A DNA stretch of 64,000 bases. It comes from Compostibacter hankyongensis (GTDB taxonomy: Bacteria; Bacteroidota; Bacteroidia; Chitinophagales; Chitinophagaceae). Made by a program: the position numbers and the translations under genes. Location of the stretch: contig NZ_BAABFN010000004.1 in NCBI RefSeq assembly GCF_039541075.1, positions 62,001 through 126,000 on the forward strand, given 5' to 3'. Shown here in pieces: positions 1-7,749 of this stretch (its first letter is position 1; each line of letters begins with the position of its first letter). Below the pieces are notes generated by a model, which saw nothing but the letters and a program-made list of their open reading frames with translations, searched no databases and had not been told where the DNA came from.

Positions 1-1769
1 ACCCGGTCGAGCCCGCCTGCATTAAAAGAGGGAGAGAAATGTTGCTGCGTTCCCGAGATCAGGTCATTGGAATAGGTGAAGCGGTAGGTCAGTCCTTTGA
101 TGAACGGTATCTTCAGCTCTGCATATACGATACCGAAGAGATCTTTCCGTTGATTGGTATTTTGATCCAGCGTAGGCATCAGGGGGTTGCCGATCAGCCC
201 GTCCGTCATCGGCACCGGGTTCAGCGTTGTTTTGGCCGAGTCCAGGTACCAGGTGGCGTAGGGGCTGAGGTTGATGGCGCTGCCCAGGCTGGCGCGGGAT
301 CCGGAAACATCCACAAAGGAAAAGGAAGAATTGGTCCCCACCTTTAACCAGTCGGTCACTTCGGTTTCCAGGTTTACCCGCAGGGAAGCCCTGCGGAAGC
401 GGTCTCCGATGACGACGCCTTTCTGATCGGTCCAGTTGCCCGCAATAAAGTAATTTGTTTTTCCCGTATTGGCGCCGACGCTTAGGTTATAGCTCTGTAT
501 TGGCGCCGTCCGGGTGATCACATCGAGCGGGTCGACGACGATCCCCTTTTTATAGTTATCCACTTCGGCCTCGTTGAGGTACTGAACGGGATTGGATGGA
601 TCCGGCTCGGGGGCTACTCCCCGGAAGGCCAGGGTCTTCTGGTAGTTGATCTTTTTCTGTATATACTCCCCGGGGCTTTCGAGATGCTGGGTCATCAGCA
701 TGTCCTGTACGCCGGCATAGCTGTTGAACTGGATGGTGGGTTTGGCGGTCGTGCCTCTTTTGGTGGTCACCAGTATGACGCCGTTGGCGGCGCGGGAGCC
801 GAAGATGGCGGCGGAGCTGGCGTCCCGCAGCACGTCGATAGAGGCGATATCATTGGGATTCAGGTCGCCCAGCTGCCCGTTGTAGATAATGCCGTCTACT
901 ACCACCAGCGCTTCGTTGCCGCCGGTGATGGAGTTCTGACCGCGGATCGAGACCGAGGAGCCGGAGCCGGCGTTGCCGCCGGCGCTGATATTCACGCCGG
1001 GTATGGAACCTCTCAGGGCCTGCGAGATATTGGTATTCGGCAGGGTTTCAAAACGGGTGTTGTCCACACGCGACACGGCGCCCGTCAGGTCTTTTTTCTT
1101 TTGCGTGCCATATCCTACGACCATGAGCTCCTCCAGCGAAGAGACATTGCCCCGCAAGGTGACGTTGAGGCTGGACCGCCCTTCCACTGCCATCTCCTGC
1201 TTATTGTAGCCGACATACGAAAACACCAGCGTGCCCGTACCGGAGGGCAGCTCCAGCGAATAGTTGCCGTCGGCATCCGTGATCGTCCCGGTTTGTGTTC
1301 CTTTCAGGCTCACGCTGACACCGGGCAAGGCGTTCCCTGCAGGATCGGTGACCTTCCCTTTGACGGTGAATGCCGGCAGGGCTGCTGTTACCGGAGGAGA
1401 AGGCTGCTGGCTCACCACCACTGTTTTTTGTTCGATATGATAACGGAGGGAAGAGGTCCTGAAACAAAGATCAAGCACTTCCGGGATGGTGGCGTCTTTG
1501 ACCGAGAGCGTCACCGGGGGTGACTGCTGCACATCCTCATCGTTATAAAGGAACTGATAATCGCTTTTGTCCTGTATAATGCGGAAAACCGCGGACAGTT
1601 TTGCCTCGTGCAGGGAGAAGCTCAGCCGCACCTCCTGGGAATATCCCCGGGCGGAAAGCTTCAGTATGCAGGCAAAGGTCAGGAAGAGCGTAATACGCAT
1701 GGCTCTGAGCATTAATACCGGCAGGCGTCTCCCGAAATGCCGGTGTGGGAAGGATTGCTTTTTTTGCAT
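1..1769 (-). CDS. SusC/RagA TonB-linked outer membrane receptor with STN domain, partial (C-terminus outside window)
   Basis: Outer membrane nutrient receptor; about 589 N-terminal residues are visible and the frame stays open to base 1. I chose the ATG at 1769: it gives a positively charged leader (MQKKQSF...), then a hydrophobic stretch around residues 24-40 that ends near Ser-Gln. An STN domain follows (about 45-110), then a carboxypeptidase-regulatory-like beta domain, a YGTQKK linker and a plug domain (GSRAANGVILVTTKRG). The STN domain is the part that contacts an anti-sigma factor in FecA-type signalling, and a FecR gene lies just upstream on the same strand, so ligand-dependent transcriptional control is likely (inference). 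The substrate cannot be told, and no SusD partner is visible because the downstream side is cut off. Confidence 0.93.
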   Translation of the reverse strand, partial: MQKKQSFPHRHFGRRLPVLMLRAMRITLFLTFACILKLSARGYSQEVRLSFSLHEAKLSAVFRIIQDKSDYQFLYNDEDVQQSPPVTLSVKDATIPEVLDLCFRTSSLRYHIEQKTVVVSQQPSPPVTAALPAFTVKGKVTDPAGNALPGVSVSLKGTQTGTITDADGNYSLELPSGTGTLVFSYVGYNKQEMAVEGRSSLNVTLRGNVSSLEELMVVGYGTQKKKDLTGAVSRVDNTRFETLPNTNISQALRGSIPGVNISAGGNAGSGSSVSIRGQNSITGGNEALVVVDGIIYNGQLGDLNPNDIASIDVLRDASSAAIFGSRAANGVILVTTKRGTTAKPTIQFNSYAGVQDMLMTQHLESPGEYIQKKINYQKTLAFRGVAPEPDPSNPVQYLNEAEVDNYKKGIVVDPLDVITRTAPIQSYNLSVGANTGKTNYFIAGNWTDQKGVVIGDRFRRASLRVNLETEVTDWLKVGTNSSFSFVDVSGSRASLGSAINLSPYATWYLDSAKTTLNPVPMTDGLIGNPLMPTLDQNTNQRKDLFGIVYAELKIPFIKGLTYRFTYSNDLISGTQQHFSPSFNAGGLDR

Positions 1770-1798
1770 ACATTCGTATGGTTAACAGTTAGACAATG

Positions 1799-1831
1799 CC
1801 TGTTCCTCCTTTCTCAGGGGAAAGGAACAGG
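1799..1831 (-). repeat. Inverted repeat between fecR and susC
   Basis: CCTGTTCC and GGAACAGG form an 8 bp stem, extended by TTTC/GAAA past a 3-nt bulge. It lies in the 117-bp gap between fecR and susC. There is no T-run on the minus strand after it, so an intrinsic terminator is unlikely. It could stabilise or process the mRNA between regulator and receptor (inference). Confidence 0.5.
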
Positions 1832-1886
1832 TTGTTCGGCTTTTAATCCGGGAGTGTGACTGCATTCCCGGTTTTTTCGGGTTTCA

Positions 1887-3119
1887 TCAGGGTTGGCGGC
1901 CGCGGGGAATGACCATCAGCCGGCGCCCTTCCAGTTCAAAATGAACCTTTCCGGTAAGCTCCAGCAGATGCAGTACTGACGTGATGTTTTCGTATTTACG
2001 GATGCGGCCGGTAAAATGCAGCGGCTCTCCCGGAGGAGCATTGTACTCCGCGGTGACATCATACCATCTTTCTATCTTTTTCAAGATGCTCTCCAGCGCC
2101 TCGCTGTCAAAAACGAACAGGCCGTTTTTCCAGGAAAGTGTTTCTTCCAGATTGGCTTTGCTGACGATGGGTCCGTGGCTGTTTCCGGACAAGACGGCCT
2201 GGAAACCCGGCTTGAGCAGGATGGCTTCCGGTGTCATCCCTTTCGGTCTGACCTGTACGGATCCCGTTACGAGCGTGGTTCTTTCGGTGGCTTCTTCCCG
2301 GTAGGAGGATATGTTAAAGGCGGTCCCCAGCACCCGGATATCCGATCTGTCCGTACTGACGATAAAGGGGCGCCCTGCATCGGCGGCTACCTCAAAATAA
2401 GCTTCACCCGATAAAAAGACCTGCCGCTCATTCCCGGAAAAGCGGATGGGGAAACGAAGGCGGGACGAGGCATTCATCCATACTTTTGTGCCGTCGGACA
2501 GTACCAGCTGGTACTCGCCGCCCCGTGGAGTGATGACGGAGTTGTAGACGATCTTGTCATCCGGCGTATCCGCCCCGGTATAACGCAGGATATTTCCCTG
2601 GTTGCGTACCTGGGTACCGTCGGCTTCTTTGATGGTAGCGGAATCGGGACCTCCCAGCTGCAGGGTCCTGCCGTTGCCCAGGACAAGCTGCGCTACCTTT
2701 CCTTTGGGATAAAGACCCGTGGTATCTTTTGTTGGTGCGGGGGTATGGACGGCCACAGCGGGAGCTGGCGTTTTTTTGTCCCGGAGCATGAGATATCCGA
2801 GCCCGGCCGCGGCCAGCAGCGGCAGCGCTACGGCGGCAATGCGCAGACTTTTCCGTAGCAAATGATGGCGGACCGCACCCGGGGAAATGCGCCGGGCCAG
2901 CCGTTTCCAGGAAGCGGTCCGCGTGCTGTGCTGCGCCCGCCAGGAGCGGAGCTCCTTTTGCAGGTAGTCCGCATCGCTGAGCCGGGCCCATAGTTCCCTG
3001 TTCTCCGGGCTTTCCGCGACCCAGGCTTCCAGGCGCGCAGTCTCCTCCGGGCTCAGGGAGCCTTCCAGCATCTTCCCGAACAGGGCGGCTATTTCAAAAT
3101 GGGCGTCGGGTTGTTTCAT
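1887..3119 (-). CDS. FecR family anti-sigma factor
   Basis: A 410-residue inner membrane protein that relays a signal from an STN-containing receptor to an ECF sigma factor. Residues 1-75 form the cytoplasmic anti-sigma part (EETARLEAWVAESPENRELWARLSD is typical of the family). One membrane helix spans about 92-112. A periplasmic FecR domain follows (TPRGGEYQLVLSDGTKVW and onward), and then a C-terminal DUF4974-like domain from about residue 330. It lies 117 bp before the STN-type SusC gene, its likely partner. The usual ECF sigma gene is not next to it: the upstream neighbour is a DUF1080 lipoprotein. The sigma factor must be encoded elsewhere. Confidence 0.93.
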   Translation of the reverse strand: MKQPDAHFEIAALFGKMLEGSLSPEETARLEAWVAESPENRELWARLSDADYLQKELRSWRAQHSTRTASWKRLARRISPGAVRHHLLRKSLRIAAVALPLLAAAGLGYLMLRDKKTPAPAVAVHTPAPTKDTTGLYPKGKVAQLVLGNGRTLQLGGPDSATIKEADGTQVRNQGNILRYTGADTPDDKIVYNSVITPRGGEYQLVLSDGTKVWMNASSRLRFPIRFSGNERQVFLSGEAYFEVAADAGRPFIVSTDRSDIRVLGTAFNISSYREEATERTTLVTGSVQVRPKGMTPEAILLKPGFQAVLSGNSHGPIVSKANLEETLSWKNGLFVFDSEALESILKKIERWYDVTAEYNAPPGEPLHFTGRIRKYENITSVLHLLELTGKVHFELEGRRLMVIPRGRQP

Positions 3120-3186
3120 GGCATGGTTACCTAAAACAACCCAATGTCAAAAAGGGGTGAAAGCGGGCAAATAATATTTTATCGCA

Positions 3187-3855
3187 TCAATCCGGCAGCA
3201 CCTTCACCTCCAGGTCCTTGAAAAATACCTTGCTGTTGGGGTCGTGCCCCTGCAGAGCAAAGGTACCGCTGGAGATGAGCCGTCCTGCCATGTCCGGGGA
3301 GCGTTTGGGATTTTCGGGCTCGGTATAGTCGACTACGGTTTTGTCGTTTACCTTGATGACCACTCTCTTGCCGCGCACGATGATCTCTTCGGTAAACCAC
3401 ACGTTATCCTTTACCAGGATGTCCCTGACGTCGCGGATGGCATAGAGGCTGCCGGTCCTCCGCCAGTCGGTATGCGAGTTGTTGACCTGCACCTCGTAGC
3501 CTTTGGCCGGCCAGCCGCTTTCCTGGTAGGCGGTATGGAAGTAGATGCCCGAGTTGGAGCCGGGAGTGGTCATTACCTGCGCCTTGAAGTCGAAGTTCTT
3601 AAAGTTGTGGTTCATGGCATCCCCTTCATAGAAAAGATGCGCCGTCTGGCCGTGGGCCACGATCATGCCGTCCTGTACGGTAAAGGTGCCCGCATGGTCG
3701 CCGACCTTCCAGCCGTTGAGGGATTTGCCGTCAAAGAGGGAGATCCAGCCTCCCTGGCGGGTTGTTCCCGGAGGCGTGCCACTGGTCTTTTTACTGGCGC
3801 TGCAGCTCATGATCAGAATAAGGGTCAGGGCCAGGAGCAGGTTACGTTTCAACAT
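3187..3855 (-). CDS. DUF1080 family lipoprotein (3-keto-disaccharide hydrolase-like)
   Basis: A 222-residue secreted protein with a lipoprotein signal (MLKRNLLLALTLILIMSC; the lipobox ends at Cys18). The rest is a single concanavalin-like beta-sandwich of the DUF1080 family: WISLFDGKSLNGWKV at the start, GIYFHTAYQ and GYEVQVNNSHTD in the middle, GTFALQGHDPNSKVFFKDLEVK at the end. Some members hydrolyse 3-ketoglycosides made by sugar 3-dehydrogenases; activity here is inferred from the family only. It starts 30 bp after lutB and sits 67 bp before fecR on the same strand. The exact substrate is unknown. Confidence 0.85.
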   Translation of the reverse strand: MLKRNLLLALTLILIMSCSASKKTSGTPPGTTRQGGWISLFDGKSLNGWKVGDHAGTFTVQDGMIVAHGQTAHLFYEGDAMNHNFKNFDFKAQVMTTPGSNSGIYFHTAYQESGWPAKGYEVQVNNSHTDWRRTGSLYAIRDVRDILVKDNVWFTEEIIVRGKRVVIKVNDKTVVDYTEPENPKRSPDMAGRLISSGTFALQGHDPNSKVFFKDLEVKVLPD

Positions 3856-3885
3856 ATTATTCGTTTAGGGTAATGGTTAGCGACT

Positions 3886-5265
3886 TCACTTACCTTTTCG
3901 TTCTTTCCAGAGCTGGTTAAAGGATTTCGGGGCAAATTCCGGAAGCTCGCGGCGATCTCCCCAGGCTTTGCGGAACATTTTGCTGATGACCCAGTTCTTG
4001 GTGCTGCCTTTGGCCATATTCATCAGCCGGCGGCTCAGGCTGGCTTGTTTCCAGAGGAACCAGGACATCTTTTCCGCGCCGCTGCCCAGGTTTTTGTCGA
4101 CCGCCTCGTGCCGGTTCACCAGCAGCAGCTCGTGCAGGTTGATCTTTACGGCGCATACCTCGGTACAGTTGCCGCACAGCGAAGAGGCATAGCTGAGGTG
4201 TTTGTATTCGTCCATGCCGCGCAGGTGGGGGGTGATGACGGCGCCGATGGGTCCGCTGTAGGTGGTGCCATAGGTATGGCCCCCGATGTTTTTGTATACC
4301 GGGCAGGCGTTCAGGCAGGCGCCGCAGCGGATGCAGTAGAGGCTTTCGCGGACGGCGGCATCGTTCAGGATGTTGGTACGGCCGTTGTCCAGCAGGATTA
4401 CATACATCTCGTCGGGACCGTCGGTTTCATTTTCCTGCCGGGGACCGCTCAGGATGGTATTGTACACGGTGACCTGCTGCCCGGTGCCGAAGGTGGCCAG
4501 CAGGGGCCAGAACAGCGCGAGGTCGTTTACGGAGGGCAGCACCTTTTCGATGCCGGCAATAACGATATGGGTTTTGGGAAAGGTGGTCGTCAGCCGTCCG
4601 TTGCCCTCGTTCTCGGTGATGGCAATGCTGCCGGTATCGGCCAGGATAAAATTGGCTCCCGTAATGCCGATGTCGGCGGTGCGGAATTTTTCCCGCAGCT
4701 TTTCCCGGGCTACGGCGGTCAGCTGCTCGGGGGTGAGCTTGGCGTCCACCTGCAGCTTTTCATGAAAGAGCCGGGCGATGTCCTCCTTGCTTTTGTGCAT
4801 GGCCGGCGTAACGATGTGATAGGGCGGCTCCCCGTCCAGCTGCTGGATATACTCGCCAAGGTCGGATTCGAGGGATTCGATCTGGTGCTCCGCGAGGAAG
4901 TCGTTCAGGTGAAGCTCCTCGGTGGCCATGGATTTACCTTTTATGACGGCTTTGGCCTTTTTGGCCTGGCAGATTTTCAGGATCTCGCCGAGGGCCTGGT
5001 CTGCATCCTCCGCCCAGATCACCTTGCCGCCGCGGCGGCTGAAATTGGCCTCGAACTCTTCCAGGTATTTATCCAGGTTCTCGATGGCCCGCCATTTCAC
5101 GTTTTTGGCCCTTTCCCGCGCCGTGGACAGGTCGGTAAACTGGTGCTTGCCCTTCTGGAAGGCATCGTTGTACCGGCCGATATTGAAGTTGATCTTCCGG
5201 CGATGCTCCAGGTCCTGCGCCTTTACCTCGCTTTTGGCCAAAAAAGTGTTGGAAATCTCCTGCAT
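3886..5265 (-). CDS. lutB: LutB-like iron-sulfur protein (lactate utilisation)
   Basis: A 459-residue cytoplasmic subunit of the LutABC-type L-lactate oxidation system. Residues about 60-300 form the LUD domain (GKSMATEE, GITGANFILADTGSIAITENEGN). A ferredoxin-like region follows with CxxCxxCxxxCP at Cys311, 314, 317 and 321, and a second set CxxCxxxC at Cys364, 367 and 371, so two 4Fe-4S clusters are expected. The C-terminal tail is the LutB-specific helical part. lutC lies about 16 kb away at 21503 on the other strand and no lutA is in the window, so the operon known from Bacillus is split here. The ATG at 5265 sits just downstream of a TATCTTTG box at 5289-5282. Confidence 0.9.
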   Translation of the reverse strand: MQEISNTFLAKSEVKAQDLEHRRKINFNIGRYNDAFQKGKHQFTDLSTARERAKNVKWRAIENLDKYLEEFEANFSRRGGKVIWAEDADQALGEILKICQAKKAKAVIKGKSMATEELHLNDFLAEHQIESLESDLGEYIQQLDGEPPYHIVTPAMHKSKEDIARLFHEKLQVDAKLTPEQLTAVAREKLREKFRTADIGITGANFILADTGSIAITENEGNGRLTTTFPKTHIVIAGIEKVLPSVNDLALFWPLLATFGTGQQVTVYNTILSGPRQENETDGPDEMYVILLDNGRTNILNDAAVRESLYCIRCGACLNACPVYKNIGGHTYGTTYSGPIGAVITPHLRGMDEYKHLSYASSLCGNCTEVCAVKINLHELLLVNRHEAVDKNLGSGAEKMSWFLWKQASLSRRLMNMAKGSTKNWVISKMFRKAWGDRRELPEFAPKSFNQLWKERKGK

Positions 5266-5281
5266 ACCTCAAAGTGTAAAA

Positions 5282-5289
5282 CAAAGATA
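5282..5289 (-). promoter_or_regulatory. -7 promoter box for lutB
   Basis: On the minus strand this reads TATCTTTG, an exact match to the Bacteroidota -7 consensus TAnnTTTG, 17 bases before the lutB ATG. It forms one arm of a palindrome with the opposing box at 5300-5307. Confidence 0.7.
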
Positions 5290-5299
5290 CTAATTTACT

Positions 5300-5307
5300 T
5301 ATCTTTG
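5300..5307 (+). promoter_or_regulatory. -7 promoter box for CNNM/CBS gene
   Basis: TATCTTTG, ending 6 bases before the ATG at 5314. The transcript would start at or almost at the ATG, which implies a leaderless or near-leaderless mRNA. Confidence 0.7.
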
Positions 5308-5313
5308 TTTGGT

Positions 5314-6576
5314 ATGAATAACTATCAGCTGACCGGCCTGATCGCCACCATCCTGCTGACCGCCTTTTTTGCCGGTATCGAGGTGGCGTTCGGAAACGTA
5401 AACAAGCTCAGCATCGAACTGCGGCGCAAACAGGGCATCCTCTCGGGAAAGATCCTTTCGCGCTTTATCGAGCAGCCGGCGCGTTTTGTGGCGGTAAGCC
5501 TGGTGGGGCTCACGATCATGCTGGTGCTGTACTGCATCGCAGTGGATGAGTTTTTGCAACCCCTGTGGCGGCGCGCCCTCGGGGGACCGCGGGAGCTGCC
5601 GTATTTCCAGCTGGTCATCGAGATATTCCTGGCCACCGCCGCCATCGTCATCGTCGGCATAGCGCTGCCCCGCGCCGTTTTCCGGGCCCGGGCCGACAGC
5701 CTGCTGGTATTTTTTTCCGTTCCTGTATCGCTTTTTTACAAGATATTATATCCGGTAGCTTCCCTGCTGGTGGGCATATCCGAATGGATGCTCAAATACC
5801 TGTTCAATGTGCGTATTGCGGATCGCAAGGAGGTGTTTAACCGCGCCGTAGTGGAAAATTTCTTCCGGCAGGGACAGGAACATACCCAGGAAAACCAGGA
5901 GCTGAATGCGGAGCTTTTTGAGAACGCCCTTTCGCTGAGCCAGGTAAAGATCCGTGCCTGCATGATCCCCCGGAAGGAGATAGAGGCCATGGAGGTAAAT
6001 ACCCCGCTGCCGGCCATTATCCGCCGTTTTCTGGAAACCAAGCTTTCCAAGCTGGTGATCTACGATCAGCATATCGACAATATCCTGGGCTATATACACC
6101 AGCTGGACCTGTATAAACGCCCTGCCGACATCCGGGAAACGCTTCACCCCATCCTGGCGGTGCCGGAGACGATGAGCGTGATCGACCTGATGAGCAAGTT
6201 TACCCAGGAAAGGAGGAGCCTTGCCTGGGTGGTGGATGAATTCGGGGGCACGGCGGGCATCGTGACGCTGGAGGACCTGCTGGAAGAGATCTTCGGGGAA
6301 ATCCGCGATGAGTATGATACAGAGGAATTTATCGAAAAGCAGATCGCTGATAAGGAATATATCTTCTCCGGCCGCCTGGAGATCGACTATCTGAACGAAC
6401 GATATGGCTTCGATCTTCCGGAAGGGGAGAGCGAAACCCTTTCCGGGATCATCATTGCCCACCACGAGACCATCCCGCAGACCCGGGAGCGGATCATTAT
6501 CGGCGATTTTGAATTTGAGGTGCTGAATGTCACCGAAACGCGCATAGAAACGGTGAAAATGCGTGTGCTCCGGTAG
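5314..6576 (+). CDS. CNNM/CBS-domain transporter (HlyC/CorC family)
   Basis: A 420-residue inner membrane protein of the family often called hemolysin-like or gliding motility GldE-like, whose members take part in Mg2+/Co2+ handling. The CNNM membrane domain covers about residues 1-190 with four hydrophobic segments. A CBS pair follows (CMIPRKEIEAM, KLSKLVIYDQHIDNILGYIH, then the second CBS with RRSLAWVVDEFGGTAGIVTLEDLLEEIFGEI). The C-terminal CorC/HlyC domain starts near SGRLEIDYLNERYGFDLPEGE. The ATG at 5314 is preferred because the N-terminal helix begins there and a -7 box lies just ahead. The frame is open far upstream, but that part is antisense to lutB. Ion specificity cannot be read from the sequence. 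Confidence 0.9.
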   Translation: MNNYQLTGLIATILLTAFFAGIEVAFGNVNKLSIELRRKQGILSGKILSRFIEQPARFVAVSLVGLTIMLVLYCIAVDEFLQPLWRRALGGPRELPYFQLVIEIFLATAAIVIVGIALPRAVFRARADSLLVFFSVPVSLFYKILYPVASLLVGISEWMLKYLFNVRIADRKEVFNRAVVENFFRQGQEHTQENQELNAELFENALSLSQVKIRACMIPRKEIEAMEVNTPLPAIIRRFLETKLSKLVIYDQHIDNILGYIHQLDLYKRPADIRETLHPILAVPETMSVIDLMSKFTQERRSLAWVVDEFGGTAGIVTLEDLLEEIFGEIRDEYDTEEFIEKQIADKEYIFSGRLEIDYLNERYGFDLPEGESETLSGIIIAHHETIPQTRERIIIGDFEFEVLNVTETRIETVKMRVLR

Positions 6577-6759
6577 AAAGAAGCCCCGGCTTAAAAAATT
6601 TTTACTTTCCCGAAAAATTTTGTAATATTGTGACCAGTTCTGTCAGCAGTTGTGTCATTCACTCATTGCCGCTTGCCATTCAAATAAGTGTCTGATAAAA
6701 CCGGCGGGAACGAAAAATTGCAATAAACTTTTTTGGGGTTAACAAACAATGGATGAAAG

Positions 6760-6792
6760 GCCTGCTCCTGATTCTTCTCGGGCGGGCTTTTT
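6760..6792 (+). terminator. Candidate intrinsic terminator
   Basis: GCCTGC (6760-6765) pairs with GCGGGC (6782-6787) including one G-U pair, followed by five T at 6788-6792. Confidence 0.5.
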
Positions 6793-6846
6793 CATGGGTA
6801 TATGATACTGTTCCGCATCTTTTTTAGGCAAATTGGTGCAGATTGC

Positions 6847-6854
6847 TAACTTTG
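6847..6854 (+). promoter_or_regulatory. -7 promoter box for tatC
   Basis: TAACTTTG, exact TAnnTTTG match, 28 bases before the tatC ATG. Confidence 0.7.
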
Positions 6855-6882
6855 CGCGTCATTTACTGTCGGTCTGTGATTT

Positions 6883-7728
6883 ATGTTCAAGCAATTGTTT
6901 AAGAACAATCCGCTCAAAGCGGAAATGAATTTTTTCGATCATCTCGAAGAGCTCCGCTGGCACATCATCCGCTCCCTGGCCGCCATTGTGGTGGCAGGGA
7001 TCATCTGCTTTATCAAGATACATTTTATCTACGAGCGTATCATCATGGGCCCTACCCGTCATGATTTTATCACGTATCGTATACTCTGCGGCATCGGTCA
7101 CCGGCTGGGGCTGGGCGACAGGCTTTGTCTTCCGGACGCCCCCGTCAAATTCCAGAGCATGCAGCTTTCCGGGCAGTTCATGCAGGCCTTCAGCTCTTCC
7201 TTTACCTTTGCCTTTATCATCGCCGCCCCCTATATCCTCTATGAGTTCTGGCGCTTTGTAAAGCCGGCCCTGAAGCCCGGTGAGCTGAAATACACCCGTG
7301 GGGTGGTATTCTGGACCTCGCTGCTGTTTTTTATGGGGGTTGCCTTTGGTTATTTTATGATCGCCCCCTACACGGTGAACTTCTTTGCCTCCTACCAGCT
7401 TTCGGAAAGCATTGAGAACATCATCACCATACAGAGCTACATGAGCACACTTTCGCAGCTGGTCATGGGCTGCGGCGCGCTGTTCGAGCTGCCGGTGCTG
7501 GTGTACTTCCTGGCCAAGGTAGGGATACTGACTTCCGCTTTTCTGAAAAAATACAGGCGGCATGCCTTTGTGATTATCCTGGTGATCGCGGCCTTTATCA
7601 GCCCCCCGGATGTGGCCAGCCAGTTTATCGTGACCCTTCCCCTGTACCTCCTGTTCGAGGTCAGCATCAGCATCGCCAAGCGCATGGAAAAGCAGCGCGC
7701 GGAAGAGGATGCGGCGGAATGGTCCTGA
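6883..7728 (+). CDS. tatC: Sec-independent protein translocase TatC
   Basis: A 281-residue polytopic membrane protein, the receptor for twin-arginine signal peptides. The N-terminus (AEMNFFDHLEELRWHIIRSL) is the conserved TatC opening. Six hydrophobic segments follow, with the family signature FLMAFSSSFTFAF-like stretch near residue 105, YEFWRFVKPALKPGELKY near 125, and AAFISPPDVASQF near the end. There is an insertion of about 25 residues in the first periplasmic loop (RILCGIGHRLGLGDRLCLPD), common in Bacteroidota. No tatA gene is next to it. A likely Tat substrate, the GH116 enzyme at 44000, lies in the same window. Confidence 0.96.
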   Translation: MFKQLFKNNPLKAEMNFFDHLEELRWHIIRSLAAIVVAGIICFIKIHFIYERIIMGPTRHDFITYRILCGIGHRLGLGDRLCLPDAPVKFQSMQLSGQFMQAFSSSFTFAFIIAAPYILYEFWRFVKPALKPGELKYTRGVVFWTSLLFFMGVAFGYFMIAPYTVNFFASYQLSESIENIITIQSYMSTLSQLVMGCGALFELPVLVYFLAKVGILTSAFLKKYRRHAFVIILVIAAFISPPDVASQFIVTLPLYLLFEVSISIAKRMEKQRAEEDAAEWS

Positions 7729-7749
7729 TAGCCGGGTTGAGGCGGCGGT

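Larger units (their letters stand above)
6577..6882. other. 306-bp intergenic region, possible small RNA
   Basis: No protein gene is visible. It holds a near-consensus -7 box (TAATATTG, about 6631-6638), a hairpin with T-run at 6760-6792 and the tatC promoter at 6847-6854. The stretch from about 6643 to 6792 therefore has the layout of a short independent transcript of roughly 150 nt. No known RNA family was recognised. Confidence 0.35.

Noticed and set aside
1543..1773. A 76-codon minus-strand frame starting at 1773
   Set aside because: It overlaps the SusC start in another frame; the frame from 1769 gives the signal peptide and STN domain.
4045..6576. An 843-codon open frame on the plus strand
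   Set aside because: The first half is antisense to lutB, which has clear iron-sulfur motifs. Only the part from 5314 codes for the CNNM/CBS protein.
6583..6605. AAGCCCCGGCTT followed by an A/T run as terminator of the CNNM/CBS gene
   Set aside because: The palindrome leaves too short a loop for a stable stem and the T-run is not directly attached; too weak to list as a feature.
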